NCBI GenBank assembly: GCA_028867145.1
Contig: JAGWGX010000004.1
Location: 1 to 56,815, forward strand
Direction of reading: 5' to 3'
Length of the DNA stretch: 56,815 nt
DNA from: Microcaldota archaeon
GTDB taxonomy: Archaea > Micrarchaeota > Micrarchaeia > Micrarchaeales > CABMGC01
The position numbers were made by a program, and so were the translations under genes. The notes under the pieces were generated by a model. It was not told the DNA's origin and made no database searches. It was given only the letters and a program-made list of their open reading frames with translations. Shown here in pieces: positions 34,895-43,318 of the stretch (within the stretch, counting starts at the first letter, position 1; each line of letters begins with the position of its first letter).

Positions 34895-35392
34895 TTACCA
34901 GGGCACCGACTTTAGCTTCCATCGGTGCGCCACGGAGTTTGTGAAAAGATGCAATCCCCCTGTTATCAATAGGATGAAAATTATCCCATAGATGTCAGGC
35001 AGATTTCCAAAGGGCGCCGCGAAGAGAAGCGCAAAAAAGACAAACAGGTACTGGTCCATAAGTCCCCCTCTATGCCCTGGTGATGTGCCTCCCCTCCTTT
35101 TTATCAGGCTGCCAAGAAGGTCCCCGAAGTGAGCGCCAAGCGCCTGCGCCACTCCGACCACAAGCATGTATGGCAAAAAGAAAGACTCCCCAAATCCTAT
35201 CAGGGTTCCCGCAAGCACTCCTGCAATTAGCCCCCTCCAGGTCTTGTTGTCCCCGAAAATCCTGTTTCTCCTTATTCTCCTGCCTCCGTCAATTGGCCTT
35301 CCGCCCCCGAATAAAACAGGCGCCCCGTTTGCAACGTATCCTGGCAGAATGTAGATTATCGGGTAAATGATCAGCGAGTAAAGGTCAACCAT
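34895..35392 (-). CDS. carS: CDP-archaeol synthase (CarS)
   Basis: It transfers CMP from CTP to digeranylgeranylglycerol phosphate, activating archaeal lipids for headgroup attachment. The 165-residue membrane protein has FGDNKTWRG, GDLLGSLIKRR and GLMDQ, the conserved CarS sites, with about five helices. The start ATG 35392 is just after the alaS end (8-base gap). It is convergent with and abuts the S2P gene. Confidence 0.87.
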   Translation of the reverse strand: MVDLYSLIIYPIIYILPGYVANGAPVLFGGGRPIDGGRRIRRNRIFGDNKTWRGLIAGVLAGTLIGFGESFFLPYMLVVGVAQALGAHFGDLLGSLIKRRGGTSPGHRGGLMDQYLFVFFALLFAAPFGNLPDIYGIIFILLITGGLHLFTNSVAHRWKLKSVPW

Positions 35393-35399
35393 CAAATCC

Positions 35400-38075
35400 C
35401 TAAGCCTGCAACTTCCCTTCTGCCACCTTGTTTGAGCCTCCTCCCTTAAAGCCCCTCTTTGCAAGCTTCTCCTTCGCGAACTCTATTGCGCTTTTTCCAG
35501 AGTGCACTCCGCATGCGCAGACGACATCCCCCGCCGAGTTAGTTAGGAGCACCGCCGCCTTTGCATTCTTCTCAACAATTGCCCCGGAAAGTTTTCTGAG
35601 CAGCTCCCTTGGCGCCTTGCCGAGATCCATCTCGACTAAATTCTGCCCTGAAAGCTGGTCTGCCATTATGGTGCTAATCACCTCGTTTGACTGGGCGAGC
35701 TTCTTGTACATCTCGCTGTAGTCCTCCCTTGCGGATCTGACCGCGCCAAGGCTCTTCATCTTCTCAACATTCATCTCATGCGCAATGCCGGTCAGCTCCC
35801 TGTCCTCCTTTTGGAAGTAGTCGAGCGCCGCAGGTCCCGCAGTGAACTCGACCCTGTCAATTCCGTCAGAGATCCTCGCGGTCTCAATTATCTTCACCAT
35901 TCCCATCCTGCTCTCCCTGTTCACAAGGTGGAGCCCTCCGCACGCCTGGGCGTCAAACACCTTTCCGTGCTTGTCTGCAATCGTTACAATCCTCATCTTC
36001 TTTGCGGGAACTCCATGTCCCTGGTATATCACAAAACCGTACTTTGATTCGGCCTCGCCTCTGTCCAGCCAGTTCACCTCAATCTTCATCCCGTCCGCGA
36101 TGTGCTCGTTTGCAATTCTCTCGATCGCATCTACGTCCTCATCGCTTAGCTTATCGTAGTGCGTCAGGTCGATTCTCGCCTTTGCATAGTCCTTGAGCGT
36201 TCCCTCCTGCCAGATGTGCTTTCCAAGAGCGCTTCTCGCGGATGAGTTCATCAGGTGCGTTGCGCTGTGGTGTATCATAAGCCTGTTTCTCCTGTCCTTG
36301 TCAACCTGTGCGTCAACCACTGATCCAATTGCAAGCCCCTTCTCCTTGCTAACATCCTTTTCCATTGTGTGCACAATCACATCGCCAAGCTTTTGCGCGT
36401 CAGTCACCTTCACATTATTTATCCTTCCGTGGTCCGCAAGCTGCCCTCCCCCCTCTGGATAGAAAGGCGACTTGTCTAGCACCACAAAATTCTTTTGCAC
36501 AAAGAGAACCTTTGACTTTGACTCTGTCGCATAGTCATAGTATAGCTGCTCCGTCCGTGGGAGCTTTGGAAGCTCGACCTCCGCCTTCGCGCCCTTCACC
36601 TTCTTTGCAAAGTCCCCCTGCAAAATGTCCTCGTACCAGTTCTCCGGCATCTCAATCTTCATCCCCTTTTGGTGCGCTACGTCGCTGAGCAGCTCTGGCG
36701 TGACTCCATAGCTCTCGTAGAGGAGCTTGAGCTCTTTTGCCCCGAACTTGTTTGTCTTTGCGACCATCTGCTCGATTATCTTCGCGGAGTTTTGCTTGCT
36801 CTTCTCGTATCTCTCTTTTTCTATCGCGACAATCTTCTCAAGGGTGTCAAGCGATCCCATTAGCTCCGGGTAGAGCTCCTGGAGTGCCTGCGCGTCAGCA
36901 CTTGCAACATCTAGGATTGTAAACTTGAAGTTGTATCTCTCAATGAAGCTAAGCGCCCTTCGCAGGATTATCCTCAGGTTATAGCCTCCGCCAATGTTTG
37001 AGGGGAGCCCTCCGTCCGCTATCGCAAAGAGGAGGCTTCTTGTGTGGTCTAGTATCGCGTAGAACGCATGCAGAGGCTTGAGTTTTTTCTCATAATCTTC
37101 TACCGTAATTCCAACTCCCTTTAGCAGCTGCGCAAGGCGTGTCTTTGCCTCCTTCGCCTCTGTAACATCGAGCTCTCCTGAAATCGCAGCAAACTTCCTA
37201 AACAAAACATCATCAAAGTCAAGGCTAAGCTCCTTGCTCATCTTCTTTATCGTGCCCTCAAATGCGGCCCTGTAAGCGTTGTCGTATCCTGTGTAGAACC
37301 AGAGAAGCCTCTCAAAGCCCCATCCGACATCGATAACCTTATCGTCCAGCTCCCTTATCTTCCCATTGATGCACTCAAACTCTGTAAAGACGCTGTTGAC
37401 AAGCTCGATCCCGTTCGCAAAGCTCTCAAGGCTCGGGCCGAACTCGGAGAAGTCTCCCATCGCCCAAACATCCTCATGGTAAATCAGGTCATCCTTCTTC
37501 ACTCCCAAGACTTCAGTTAGGAATTTGTAGTTTAGCTCAATGCACTTGTCTTTCCAGTAACCCTTCTTTGGATACTCAAAGGAGTGCTGCCCAGCCATCA
37601 TGAATCCTGTGAAGTGCCTTCCGGTCACCCCGACATTTTCTATGTCGCTAAACCTCAGGCACAGCTGCGGGACAACCAGCGGGTTTGCGGGATACTCAAA
37701 CCCCATCGCCCCGTTCTCTACCCTCTGGAAATCCTGGATGCTCGCAATCGTAAAGTAAAGATCAGGCCTCCATCTGCTAACCACAGGGTATCTCTGGATC
37801 TCCTTGTGTCCGTTCTTCTCAAAAAACTCCGCAAACTTCTTCCAGAACTCAACGTACCCAATTTTCACTGGCTTTTCCTTAAAAAATGAATAAGGCTCGT
37901 GCTCTCCGCACGCCTTTCTTTCCTTTGTGCTCCAAAAGTACCTTCCGCACTCCTCGCAGTTATATCTCTTGTATCCCTTTTCATCAAATATCTTGACAAG
38001 GTAGTACTCCTTGTAGTTCTTGCTGAACTCCGCCCCTAGTGTCTTTTTGCTTAGTTCGCTTACTTGCGGTATCAT
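35400..38075 (-). CDS. alaS: Alanyl-tRNA synthetase (archaeal type)
   Basis: A class II synthetase that charges tRNA-Ala and edits mis-charged Ser and Gly. It is 891 residues from ATG 38075. The archaeal N-terminal zinc-binding insertion YNCEECGRYFWSTKERKACGEH precedes the catalytic domain. The editing site is HHSATHLMN with a later CGGLHLVN, and the C-Ala domain follows. The start overlaps the Exo5 stop as ATGA, a sign of coupled translation. tRNA-Ala(CGC) is encoded at 53.9 kb. Confidence 0.96.
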   Translation of the reverse strand: MIPQVSELSKKTLGAEFSKNYKEYYLVKIFDEKGYKRYNCEECGRYFWSTKERKACGEHEPYSFFKEKPVKIGYVEFWKKFAEFFEKNGHKEIQRYPVVSRWRPDLYFTIASIQDFQRVENGAMGFEYPANPLVVPQLCLRFSDIENVGVTGRHFTGFMMAGQHSFEYPKKGYWKDKCIELNYKFLTEVLGVKKDDLIYHEDVWAMGDFSEFGPSLESFANGIELVNSVFTEFECINGKIRELDDKVIDVGWGFERLLWFYTGYDNAYRAAFEGTIKKMSKELSLDFDDVLFRKFAAISGELDVTEAKEAKTRLAQLLKGVGITVEDYEKKLKPLHAFYAILDHTRSLLFAIADGGLPSNIGGGYNLRIILRRALSFIERYNFKFTILDVASADAQALQELYPELMGSLDTLEKIVAIEKERYEKSKQNSAKIIEQMVAKTNKFGAKELKLLYESYGVTPELLSDVAHQKGMKIEMPENWYEDILQGDFAKKVKGAKAEVELPKLPRTEQLYYDYATESKSKVLFVQKNFVVLDKSPFYPEGGGQLADHGRINNVKVTDAQKLGDVIVHTMEKDVSKEKGLAIGSVVDAQVDKDRRNRLMIHHSATHLMNSSARSALGKHIWQEGTLKDYAKARIDLTHYDKLSDEDVDAIERIANEHIADGMKIEVNWLDRGEAESKYGFVIYQGHGVPAKKMRIVTIADKHGKVFDAQACGGLHLVNRESRMGMVKIIETARISDGIDRVEFTAGPAALDYFQKEDRELTGIAHEMNVEKMKSLGAVRSAREDYSEMYKKLAQSNEVISTIMADQLSGQNLVEMDLGKAPRELLRKLSGAIVEKNAKAAVLLTNSAGDVVCACGVHSGKSAIEFAKEKLAKRGFKGGGSNKVAEGKLQA

Positions 38076-38962
38076 GTTGACCAAACCTTGCACTCATTGC
38101 CAAAGAACTTGCACCAGTTGCATTTCCAGTTCTCCTCCCTTGTGACCGGACGCGCGGTGCGTTCTCCTAGCCAGTAACCCATAATGTCCTTTAGTGTCTT
38201 ATCAAAATCATCTTTATTATACTCTACGGCAACCGATGCAAACTCTTCCCCCGTTGCCCTGTCAACGTAAGAGATGATTAGCGTGTCGCTCACTTGAGGT
38301 ATTTTGTAGAGCTGCTCAAACATCAGCCCATAGATTGCATTCAAGTTTCGCATCTCCTCGGGTATGCTCAGCAGCTCAAGCTGCTTTAGGAATTTTTCCG
38401 AAAGAAGCATCTTTCCTATGCCGTAAGATGTGTAGAAGTTTTGGTAAGTATACTCCCTTTTCCAAAGGTCCTCAAGAAGCTTCTTGTAGACCATGATCTG
38501 CACCTTGTGCGTGCGCATCGTTGTCTCCTTTATCTCTTTCACGTTGCTGCCATCGAGCTTTGCGTTGAGCGATTTTGTCTTTGTCTCAACTATCACTACC
38601 TTCCCGTCCTTAACTTTGAGCTCGTCGATTTTTCCCGAGACCTTGAACCCGTTTATCGAGCCGTACACCTTGATCTCCCTGCCTATCCCCTTCTCGTTTA
38701 GGGACTTGTACGCAAGGTAGTTCTCGTACGCCTCCTTGTACAAAAAATCAGCATAGCCCTGCGGCTCAGCCTCGATTGCAACATGCGCCTCCTTCTCCAG
38801 CGCCTTGTGCACCTTCGCGCCGCCCGCCATCGCCTTGGTGTACTCCTTTCCGTGGATGTAGTTTAGCTCCATCTGGAGCTCGCACCAGAACTGGCTTGCT
38901 ATGTCGGTTGCGAGAATGCTGTTTTTTTTGAGCTTCTCAAGCACGCCAATTTTGCCCTCCAC
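38072..38962 (-). CDS. Exo5/Cas4-like PD-(D/E)XK nuclease with Fe-S cluster
   Basis: A single-strand DNA exonuclease candidate of the RecB superfamily. Motifs: H in KVHKALEKE (H52), D113 (GKIDEL), E126 and K128 (VETKTK) and the QIMVY helix. The iron-sulfur ligands are predicted at C27 and C281, C284, C291 (WKCNWCKFFGNEC), as in Exo5, AddB and Cas4. No CRISPR or cas genes are near, so a repair role as in Exo5 fits better. The start is GTG 38962. It is upstream of alaS with ATGA overlap. Confidence 0.8.
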   Translation of the reverse strand: MEGKIGVLEKLKKNSILATDIASQFWCELQMELNYIHGKEYTKAMAGGAKVHKALEKEAHVAIEAEPQGYADFLYKEAYENYLAYKSLNEKGIGREIKVYGSINGFKVSGKIDELKVKDGKVVIVETKTKSLNAKLDGSNVKEIKETTMRTHKVQIMVYKKLLEDLWKREYTYQNFYTSYGIGKMLLSEKFLKQLELLSIPEEMRNLNAIYGLMFEQLYKIPQVSDTLIISYVDRATGEEFASVAVEYNKDDFDKTLKDIMGYWLGERTARPVTREENWKCNWCKFFGNECKVWST

Positions 38963-39066
38963 GAAAAAACCTTGTCAGACCGCCTATCAATCGTCACAGC
39001 AAAAAGCTCAGCGATTACCTCTGTCATCACTCGTATTTTTATTTGTTGGCAAGGTTAATAGCCCTT

Positions 39067-39708
39067 ATGAACCCGCTCCTTAGAGATTACGATCTCTTCA
39101 TCTTCGACTGGGACGGAACCCTCTCCACCTCCACGATGCTGGTGAGGATCAGCCACTTCTTCAAGAGGCGCTACAACCCGGACTACATTCGGGCGCATGC
39201 TGACAAATACAGCCAACCAAGCAGGGCGAACATGCGCTTTAGGTCAAGCGAGGCGCATGCGGTGGACTTCCTATACGAGATCTATAGCCTCTTCACAAGG
39301 CCAAAGCTGCGCAGCGGCTCAATTGAGCTGCTAGACGCGCTAAGAAAGAGCAACAAGAGGATCGCGCTCTTTTCAGACGGCGCCCAGCACAGGGTGCACA
39401 GTGAGGTAAGGCGCCTTGGGCTCGAGAAGTACTTTGAGGTGATACTCAGCGCTGAGACAATTCACGCATACAAGCCAAACCCGACAGGGATAACTCTGAT
39501 TGCGCACGAACTCGGCACCAAGAAGTCGCGCTGCCTATACGTTGGTGATATGTCGATTGACATTTTCACCGCAAGGTTCGCGGGAATTGATGTCTGCTCG
39601 GTCGGAAACGGGCTGGATCCCTACCCTACCCTGGTCGCAACAAAGCCCGACTATTTGTTTGAGAGCACCGAGGCTCTTGCGCGAAAAATCGAGGGAAAAC
39701 GACGATAA
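39067..39708 (+). CDS. HAD-superfamily phosphatase (phosphoglycolate phosphatase-like)
   Basis: A 213-residue HAD hydrolase. Motif I is FDWDGTL, motif II LFSDGA, motif III a Lys in AYKPNP and motif IV VGDMSIDI. The cap is helical (type C1). Such enzymes remove phosphate from glycolate, sugars or nucleotides; the substrate is not decided. A TATA-like TATTTTTATTTG just before 39043 favours ATG 39067. Confidence 0.85.
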   Translation: MNPLLRDYDLFIFDWDGTLSTSTMLVRISHFFKRRYNPDYIRAHADKYSQPSRANMRFRSSEAHAVDFLYEIYSLFTRPKLRSGSIELLDALRKSNKRIALFSDGAQHRVHSEVRRLGLEKYFEVILSAETIHAYKPNPTGITLIAHELGTKKSRCLYVGDMSIDIFTARFAGIDVCSVGNGLDPYPTLVATKPDYLFESTEALARKIEGKRR

Positions 39709-39714
39709 GCGATA

Positions 39715-39726
39715 CATTTATAAATG
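39715..39726 (+). promoter_or_regulatory. TATA palindrome of the TRAM gene
   Basis: CATTTATAAATG is a perfect 12-base palindrome carrying a TATA box. It predicts transcription start near 39745 and a leader of about 45 bases before the TRAM gene. Confidence 0.5.
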
Positions 39727-39790
39727 ACAAATCCCATAACCTACTTACGTAGTAAAGCGCTGTTAAAGGTGCAAATTCTACAGAGAAAAG

Positions 39791-40153
39791 ATGAACATGG
39801 AAAGAGACAGATTTGAAAGAAGGCCAATGGGTGGCGACAGAAATGGAGGAGACAGGAGAGGAGGCGGAATGGGAATGAAACCAAACTACTTCCTACCAAA
39901 GCCTGTGAAGGTCGGTGACGTAGTCGATGTAACAATCGAGGCAGTTGCGTCCAAGGGCGACGGCATCGCAAAGAAGGACGGTTTCGTTATCTTTGTAGCT
40001 GGCGCGAAGCAGGGTGAGACAGTGTCTGTGAAGATAACTGACGTGAAGGCAAGGTTCGCAATTGGCGAAATGGCCGGAGCGGCATCCGCTGCGCCTGCAG
40101 CACCATCGGATGAGTCGGAAGAGTCATCTGAGGAATCAGAAGCGGAGGAGTAA
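39791..40153 (+). CDS. TRAM-domain RNA-binding protein with Gly/Arg N-tail and acidic C-tail
   Basis: The TRAM fold (KPVKVGDVVDVTIEAVASKGDGIAKK, about residues 37-90) binds RNA. In archaea stand-alone TRAM proteins act as cold-shock-like RNA chaperones. The N-terminus is Gly/Arg-rich (DRFERRPMGGDRNGGDRRGGG), like an RGG box. The C-terminus is very acidic (DESEESSEESEAEE). Both tails are unusual for single TRAM proteins, which are often near 70 residues. A T-rich terminator follows directly. Confidence 0.85.
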   Translation: MNMERDRFERRPMGGDRNGGDRRGGGMGMKPNYFLPKPVKVGDVVDVTIEAVASKGDGIAKKDGFVIFVAGAKQGETVSVKITDVKARFAIGEMAGAASAAPAAPSDESEESSEESEAEE

Positions 40154-40160
40154 TCCTCTC

Positions 40161-40200
40161 TTCTTTTTATTTTTTTATTTTTATCTTCTATTTCTTGTTT
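40161..40200 (+). terminator. Oligo-T terminator after the TRAM gene
   Basis: A run of T-rich sequence with several T5-T7 tracts and no hairpin, starting a few bases after the TRAM stop. This is the normal archaeal factor-independent termination signal. Confidence 0.6.
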
Positions 40201-40267
40201 TCAACTTCGCTTAGCTTAGGCCAAGGCTAAGGCTTAAAGAGATTATCCCCCATATCTAACACGTTTC

Positions 40268-40903
40268 GTGTTTGAAATGGAGTTCAACAAGACACTGGCA
40301 CTTGTCACAATAGGCCTTCTTGCGGTAGCAGGCATATTGTTTATAACAATACCTATCTTCCTTGCATCATCTTTGGTCTCAATAAACGGGAAAAACACCT
40401 CCGCGAGCCTTGCAACGGTGATAGGGGAGTTCAAGAACACCACCCAGACCGTCCTGGTGCACATAATTCCTGAGAGGAACACGGTCCTATTCAACAGCCA
40501 CACGGCAAATCTGGTCTTTTTGAGTGTTAACGCCAAGCAGGCGCAAAATCTCACCTCGCAAAGCGCTGACGGAAGCCCCGTAACCCTAATCGCGGGGGGC
40601 CTAATCTTCCCAACCGTTGACGTGCAGCGCAACGCCTCTGTCAAGATAATCTTCGTGAACATGGTTCCTGACCAGAGCTGCAACCTTGTGATAACAACAA
40701 TAAACCCGGCTACAGTCGCAAGCTCTGGCGTCCAAATCTCATCCCAGCTTGGTGCGGTCCTCTCGACCCCTTCGCTTTTGCCCGCAAACCTAATCACTGG
40801 GAAGGTTTACCAGTACACCGCCTCACTGCCCACGGTCAGCAGCGATCTTTGGTACTCGAGCAGCTGCACACCCTCCGCCTCGGGGGTCATCACAACTGAG
40901 TGA
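40268..40903 (+). CDS. Exported membrane-anchored glycoprotein
   Basis: 211 residues: a single N-terminal transmembrane helix (TLALVTIGLLAVAGILFITIPIFLA) followed by an extracellular domain with N-x-S/T sequons (NKT, NTS, NTT, NLT, NAS) and two Cys near 139 and 200. The sequence after the helix is beta-rich. Start at GTG 40268 or ATG 40277; both are compatible. It is followed by a similar small exported gene, suggesting a pair. Function is not recognised. Confidence 0.65.
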   Translation: MFEMEFNKTLALVTIGLLAVAGILFITIPIFLASSLVSINGKNTSASLATVIGEFKNTTQTVLVHIIPERNTVLFNSHTANLVFLSVNAKQAQNLTSQSADGSPVTLIAGGLIFPTVDVQRNASVKIIFVNMVPDQSCNLVITTINPATVASSGVQISSQLGAVLSTPSLLPANLITGKVYQYTASLPTVSSDLWYSSSCTPSASGVITTE

Positions 40904-40961
40904 TGATAGTCGTCCCCACAGCAAGAGTTATAAACCCTAAGATTGTTCTCTAATTGATTTC

Positions 40962-41468
40962 ATGGACAATATGCATTATCTCCTAGTGGGATTGGTACTA
41001 GTAGCCATAATCCTGAGCGGGCTTAGCTACATGAAGCTGACCGCAGCGGCGCCAAACACGCAGAACCAGAGCACCTCGCTCTCATCGATCGACACGGTGC
41101 TCTTGCAGGGACAGACGATTCCTGCGGGTAGTTACATCCACCTAATGGACATCTCCCCTGAGCAGGTCGTGATTGGTCACCTTGCATTCAAGCTGCCTTG
41201 CGCGCTCAACGGAACCTCTCCGTTTGTGCTTCTCCTAGGTTCTGCGCCATCATTTAGCGCGCTACACCTAAACCAGAGCGAGGAGCTAACAAAGATCTCG
41301 ACAGGCGGACAGCTTTGCATCTACCACTTCTATGTGGGAAAGGGCTATGCAAACCCAGCCACCTTGGAGCTAACTGACGTTGCTCTGCTCAACCCGACAA
41401 ACCAGTCTATAACCCTGCCAGCAACCACAACAGCGGTCATCTCGCTGAACAAGGTAATTCCAGCGTAA
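40962..41468 (+). CDS. Small exported membrane-anchored protein
   Basis: 168 residues with an N-terminal helix (YLLVGLVLVAIILSGLSYM), then an external domain with sequons (NQST, NGTS, NQSE, NQSI) and two Cys (LPCALNG and QLCIYHF) likely to form a disulfide. A TATA box (GTTATAAACC) about 30 bases upstream makes ATG 40962 nearly leaderless. Its stop codon lies in the loop of the hairpin terminator. No family is recognised. It may be an envelope partner of the preceding gene. Confidence 0.65.
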   Translation: MDNMHYLLVGLVLVAIILSGLSYMKLTAAAPNTQNQSTSLSSIDTVLLQGQTIPAGSYIHLMDISPEQVVIGHLAFKLPCALNGTSPFVLLLGSAPSFSALHLNQSEELTKISTGGQLCIYHFYVGKGYANPATLELTDVALLNPTNQSITLPATTTAVISLNKVIPA

Positions 41469-41510
41469 CTGCTGGAATTTTTTTATTTTTCTTTTTCTGT
41501 TTTATTTTTA
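41456..41510 (+). terminator. Hairpin plus T-tract terminator (intrinsic-like)
   Basis: AATTCCAGC (41456-41464) pairs perfectly with GCTGGAATT (41471-41479) around a six-base loop, and a T-rich tract with T5-T7 runs follows to 41510. This is the layout of a bacterial intrinsic terminator, unusual in archaea, which mostly use T-tracts alone. It also separates two convergent genes. Confidence 0.7.
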
Positions 41511-41522
41511 GGATTGGTAGCT

Positions 41523-42215
41523 TCAGCTCTGCCTGAGCATCTCTGAAACCAGTTTGTTGAACGACTCCTGCTTGCTGTTGAACTGGTTCATGAGCTCCCT
41601 TGCATGGTGGTCGTTTTCCGCCTTGAACTCCTCGCCTGTTATCCCGATTGCCGGCATCTCGGTGAGCAGCGTAGGCTCGGTTGCAATGAATGAGTGGAGC
41701 TCTCCCTTCCTGATCAGCTTTCTCTCTCCTGCCTTTTGCTCCTCAATGCTCGCCTTGGCCTCTCCTTCCCTGAAGATTATCCAGATTCCCCTGCCGTAAA
41801 TTATGTGGAACTCTATGTCGTAAGGGTGAGAGTGCGCCCCCCTCATGAAGAAAGGATTGGTCGCATTGAGGTTGTATATCTCCTTTCCCTTGAAGAGCAC
41901 AGGGTGTATGCTGCCCCTTGAATCATTGCTGACCGTTATTATCTTCAGCAACGGGGCCGTGTCGTCAATCTCCTTAAGCGCCCCTATGTGGTAATCGTAG
42001 TTGTAACATGCAACATTCCTCTCTGGCACGCCTTGTGCCTCTGCCCTGATTCCCTTAATCCTGTCTGCAGTTAGTTTGAAGAGCTCTTTGCCCAAAAAGT
42101 TGATCTGTGCCTGCTTTCCATCTGCTTCGAGCGAGATTCCAATCTCTGCCTTCCTGAGCATCTGGGAGTATCCCTGCTTGTCAGTAGGGTAGTTAATTTT
42201 CGCCTGCAAACTCAT
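41523..42215 (-). CDS. Cupin-like protein
   Basis: A 230-residue protein with a cupin pattern: GAHSHPYDIEFHIIYGRGIWIIF (H-x-H...E...G) and a second strand set GELHSFIATEPTLLTEM. The His and Glu could bind a metal as in cupin isomerases and dioxygenases. The last 50 residues are helical and charged (QFNSKQESFNKLVSEML). Substrate is unknown. It is convergent with the exported gene at 40962. Confidence 0.65.
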   Translation of the reverse strand: MSLQAKINYPTDKQGYSQMLRKAEIGISLEADGKQAQINFLGKELFKLTADRIKGIRAEAQGVPERNVACYNYDYHIGALKEIDDTAPLLKIITVSNDSRGSIHPVLFKGKEIYNLNATNPFFMRGAHSHPYDIEFHIIYGRGIWIIFREGEAKASIEEQKAGERKLIRKGELHSFIATEPTLLTEMPAIGITGEEFKAENDHHARELMNQFNSKQESFNKLVSEMLRQS

Positions 42216-42279
42216 TTAATCGAATTTACTCTCGCCTGGGCATTTAAATAGTCTGTTCACTTTTTCGTTTAAATCCTCC

Positions 42280-42681
42280 TTAACGCCATCCTTCATTGAT
42301 GTGCTCTGCCTCAACCCTAATTATAACCCGTCTCTCCCCCGGCTGCCTCATCGGGTACTTTTCCTTACCAAGGTACTTTTGCGCGAGCTTGTCAATGTGT
42401 GCATCAGCTCCCTCTTCTGTGATCTCCACAACCTTTCCCCTTATCCAGATTTCGCTGTAGGGATTTGTCGCATCTGCAATGCTTAGCGCAATCCGCTTGT
42501 CCTTCACCAGATTTCTGTATTTAGCTCTTCCAACTGCGGTGTTGAAAACAATCAGATCTACTTCCCTATCTATCCATACCGCGCTCACCTGCGGCGAGCC
42601 ATCTGGCATCAGGGTTGCCACATGCGCAAAGTTCTTGCCATCGAGCATCTTGATCACCTTTTCTGATAGCTTTTTTCCCAT
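42280..42681 (-). CDS. PPOX-family split-barrel flavin/F420-binding protein
   Basis: A 133-residue split beta-barrel of the pyridoxamine-phosphate-oxidase-like superfamily, which binds FMN or F420. The typical FAHVATLMPDGSPQVSAVWIDRE opening and the strand FNTAVGRAKYRNLVKDKRIALSI are present. The tail is PGERRVIIRVEAEHI. The cofactor is not decided by sequence alone. Confidence 0.8.
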   Translation of the reverse strand: MGKKLSEKVIKMLDGKNFAHVATLMPDGSPQVSAVWIDREVDLIVFNTAVGRAKYRNLVKDKRIALSIADATNPYSEIWIRGKVVEITEEGADAHIDKLAQKYLGKEKYPMRQPGERRVIIRVEAEHINEGWR

Positions 42682-42706
42682 TCAATCACAAACTAAGAAG
42701 CGTAAG

Positions 42707-42790
42707 CGCCCAGAGTGAGAGTCGAACTCACGAAGGTATTTCTACCAAACAGCTTAGCGGGCTGCCGCCCTACCACTAGGCGACCTGGGC
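42707..42790 (-). tRNA. tRNA-Ser (GCT anticodon), with C33
   Basis: A class II tRNA with acceptor GCCCAGG/TCTGGGC, discriminator G, long variable arm GGTA-GAAA-TACC and T-arm GTGAGTTCGACTCTCAC. The anticodon stem GCAGC/GCTGT encloses the loop CCGCTAA, giving anticodon GCT for AGC/AGT codons. Position 33 is C instead of the nearly universal T (U33), which is rare. No intron or CCA is encoded. Confidence 0.92.
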
Positions 42791-42817
42791 ACACAACTTA
42801 TATGCCGAATTTAATAC

Positions 42818-43315
42818 TTAAAGCTTACTTCCCGAATGTTTTTTCCTCAGTTTTATAAGATGTTTATACTGCCAGGCCCTCTCCTTAGCTATTGCCCTAT
42901 CCATGTCCTCATGTTTTGTTGCTCTGTAGATTGCCTGAAGTGCATATACCGAGGCTCCGAGTGAGTGGGTTGATACATGAGCTGTCGCAACTGCCTGCCC
43001 CGCAGACCTTGCCGCAGAGCGAGCAGGCCTATCCTCCCCGACTTCGCGCGCAGCCGCATGCGAATCAAGAGATGCCTTGCGTATAACTGCCATGCTGAAG
43101 ATTCCAGTGCGCCTCCATTTTTGGAGCACCTTAAGTGCGGTTTGGGGTCTAGTGTCGTTTGGAAATTCTTTTTGAAAATACGGAAGAACTCTTCTAGCGC
43201 AATCAATTGCCCAAAGCGCCAAGATTTTCTTGTCTGTTTTTGCAACGAGTGCCCTAAGCGATGGATCTATTTGTGCAATGGTAAACTTTGATTTCTTGGT
43301 TGCCACTGTTTTCAT
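42818..43315 (-). CDS. Putative immunity protein (Imm-5-like, bacterial style)
   Basis: 165 residues. The sequence matches, from memory, a bacterial 'putative immunity protein' family: CARRVLPYFQKEFPNDTRPQTAL, then HAAAREV, ARSAARSAGQAVATAHVSTHSLGASVYALQAI. It is alpha-helical, with no signal peptide or membrane segment. It sits next to tRNA-Ser and is flanked by archaeal genes. That is a common place for horizontal gain. No partner toxin is visible. Confidence 0.65.
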   Translation of the reverse strand: MKTVATKKSKFTIAQIDPSLRALVAKTDKKILALWAIDCARRVLPYFQKEFPNDTRPQTALKVLQKWRRTGIFSMAVIRKASLDSHAAAREVGEDRPARSAARSAGQAVATAHVSTHSLGASVYALQAIYRATKHEDMDRAIAKERAWQYKHLIKLRKKHSGSKL

Positions 43316-43318
43316 TTG

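Noticed and set aside
38072-38962. Possible Cas4 of a CRISPR system
   Set aside because: No repeats, cas1 or cas2 lie nearby. Size, Fe-S Cys pattern and the alaS context fit an Exo5-type repair nuclease better.
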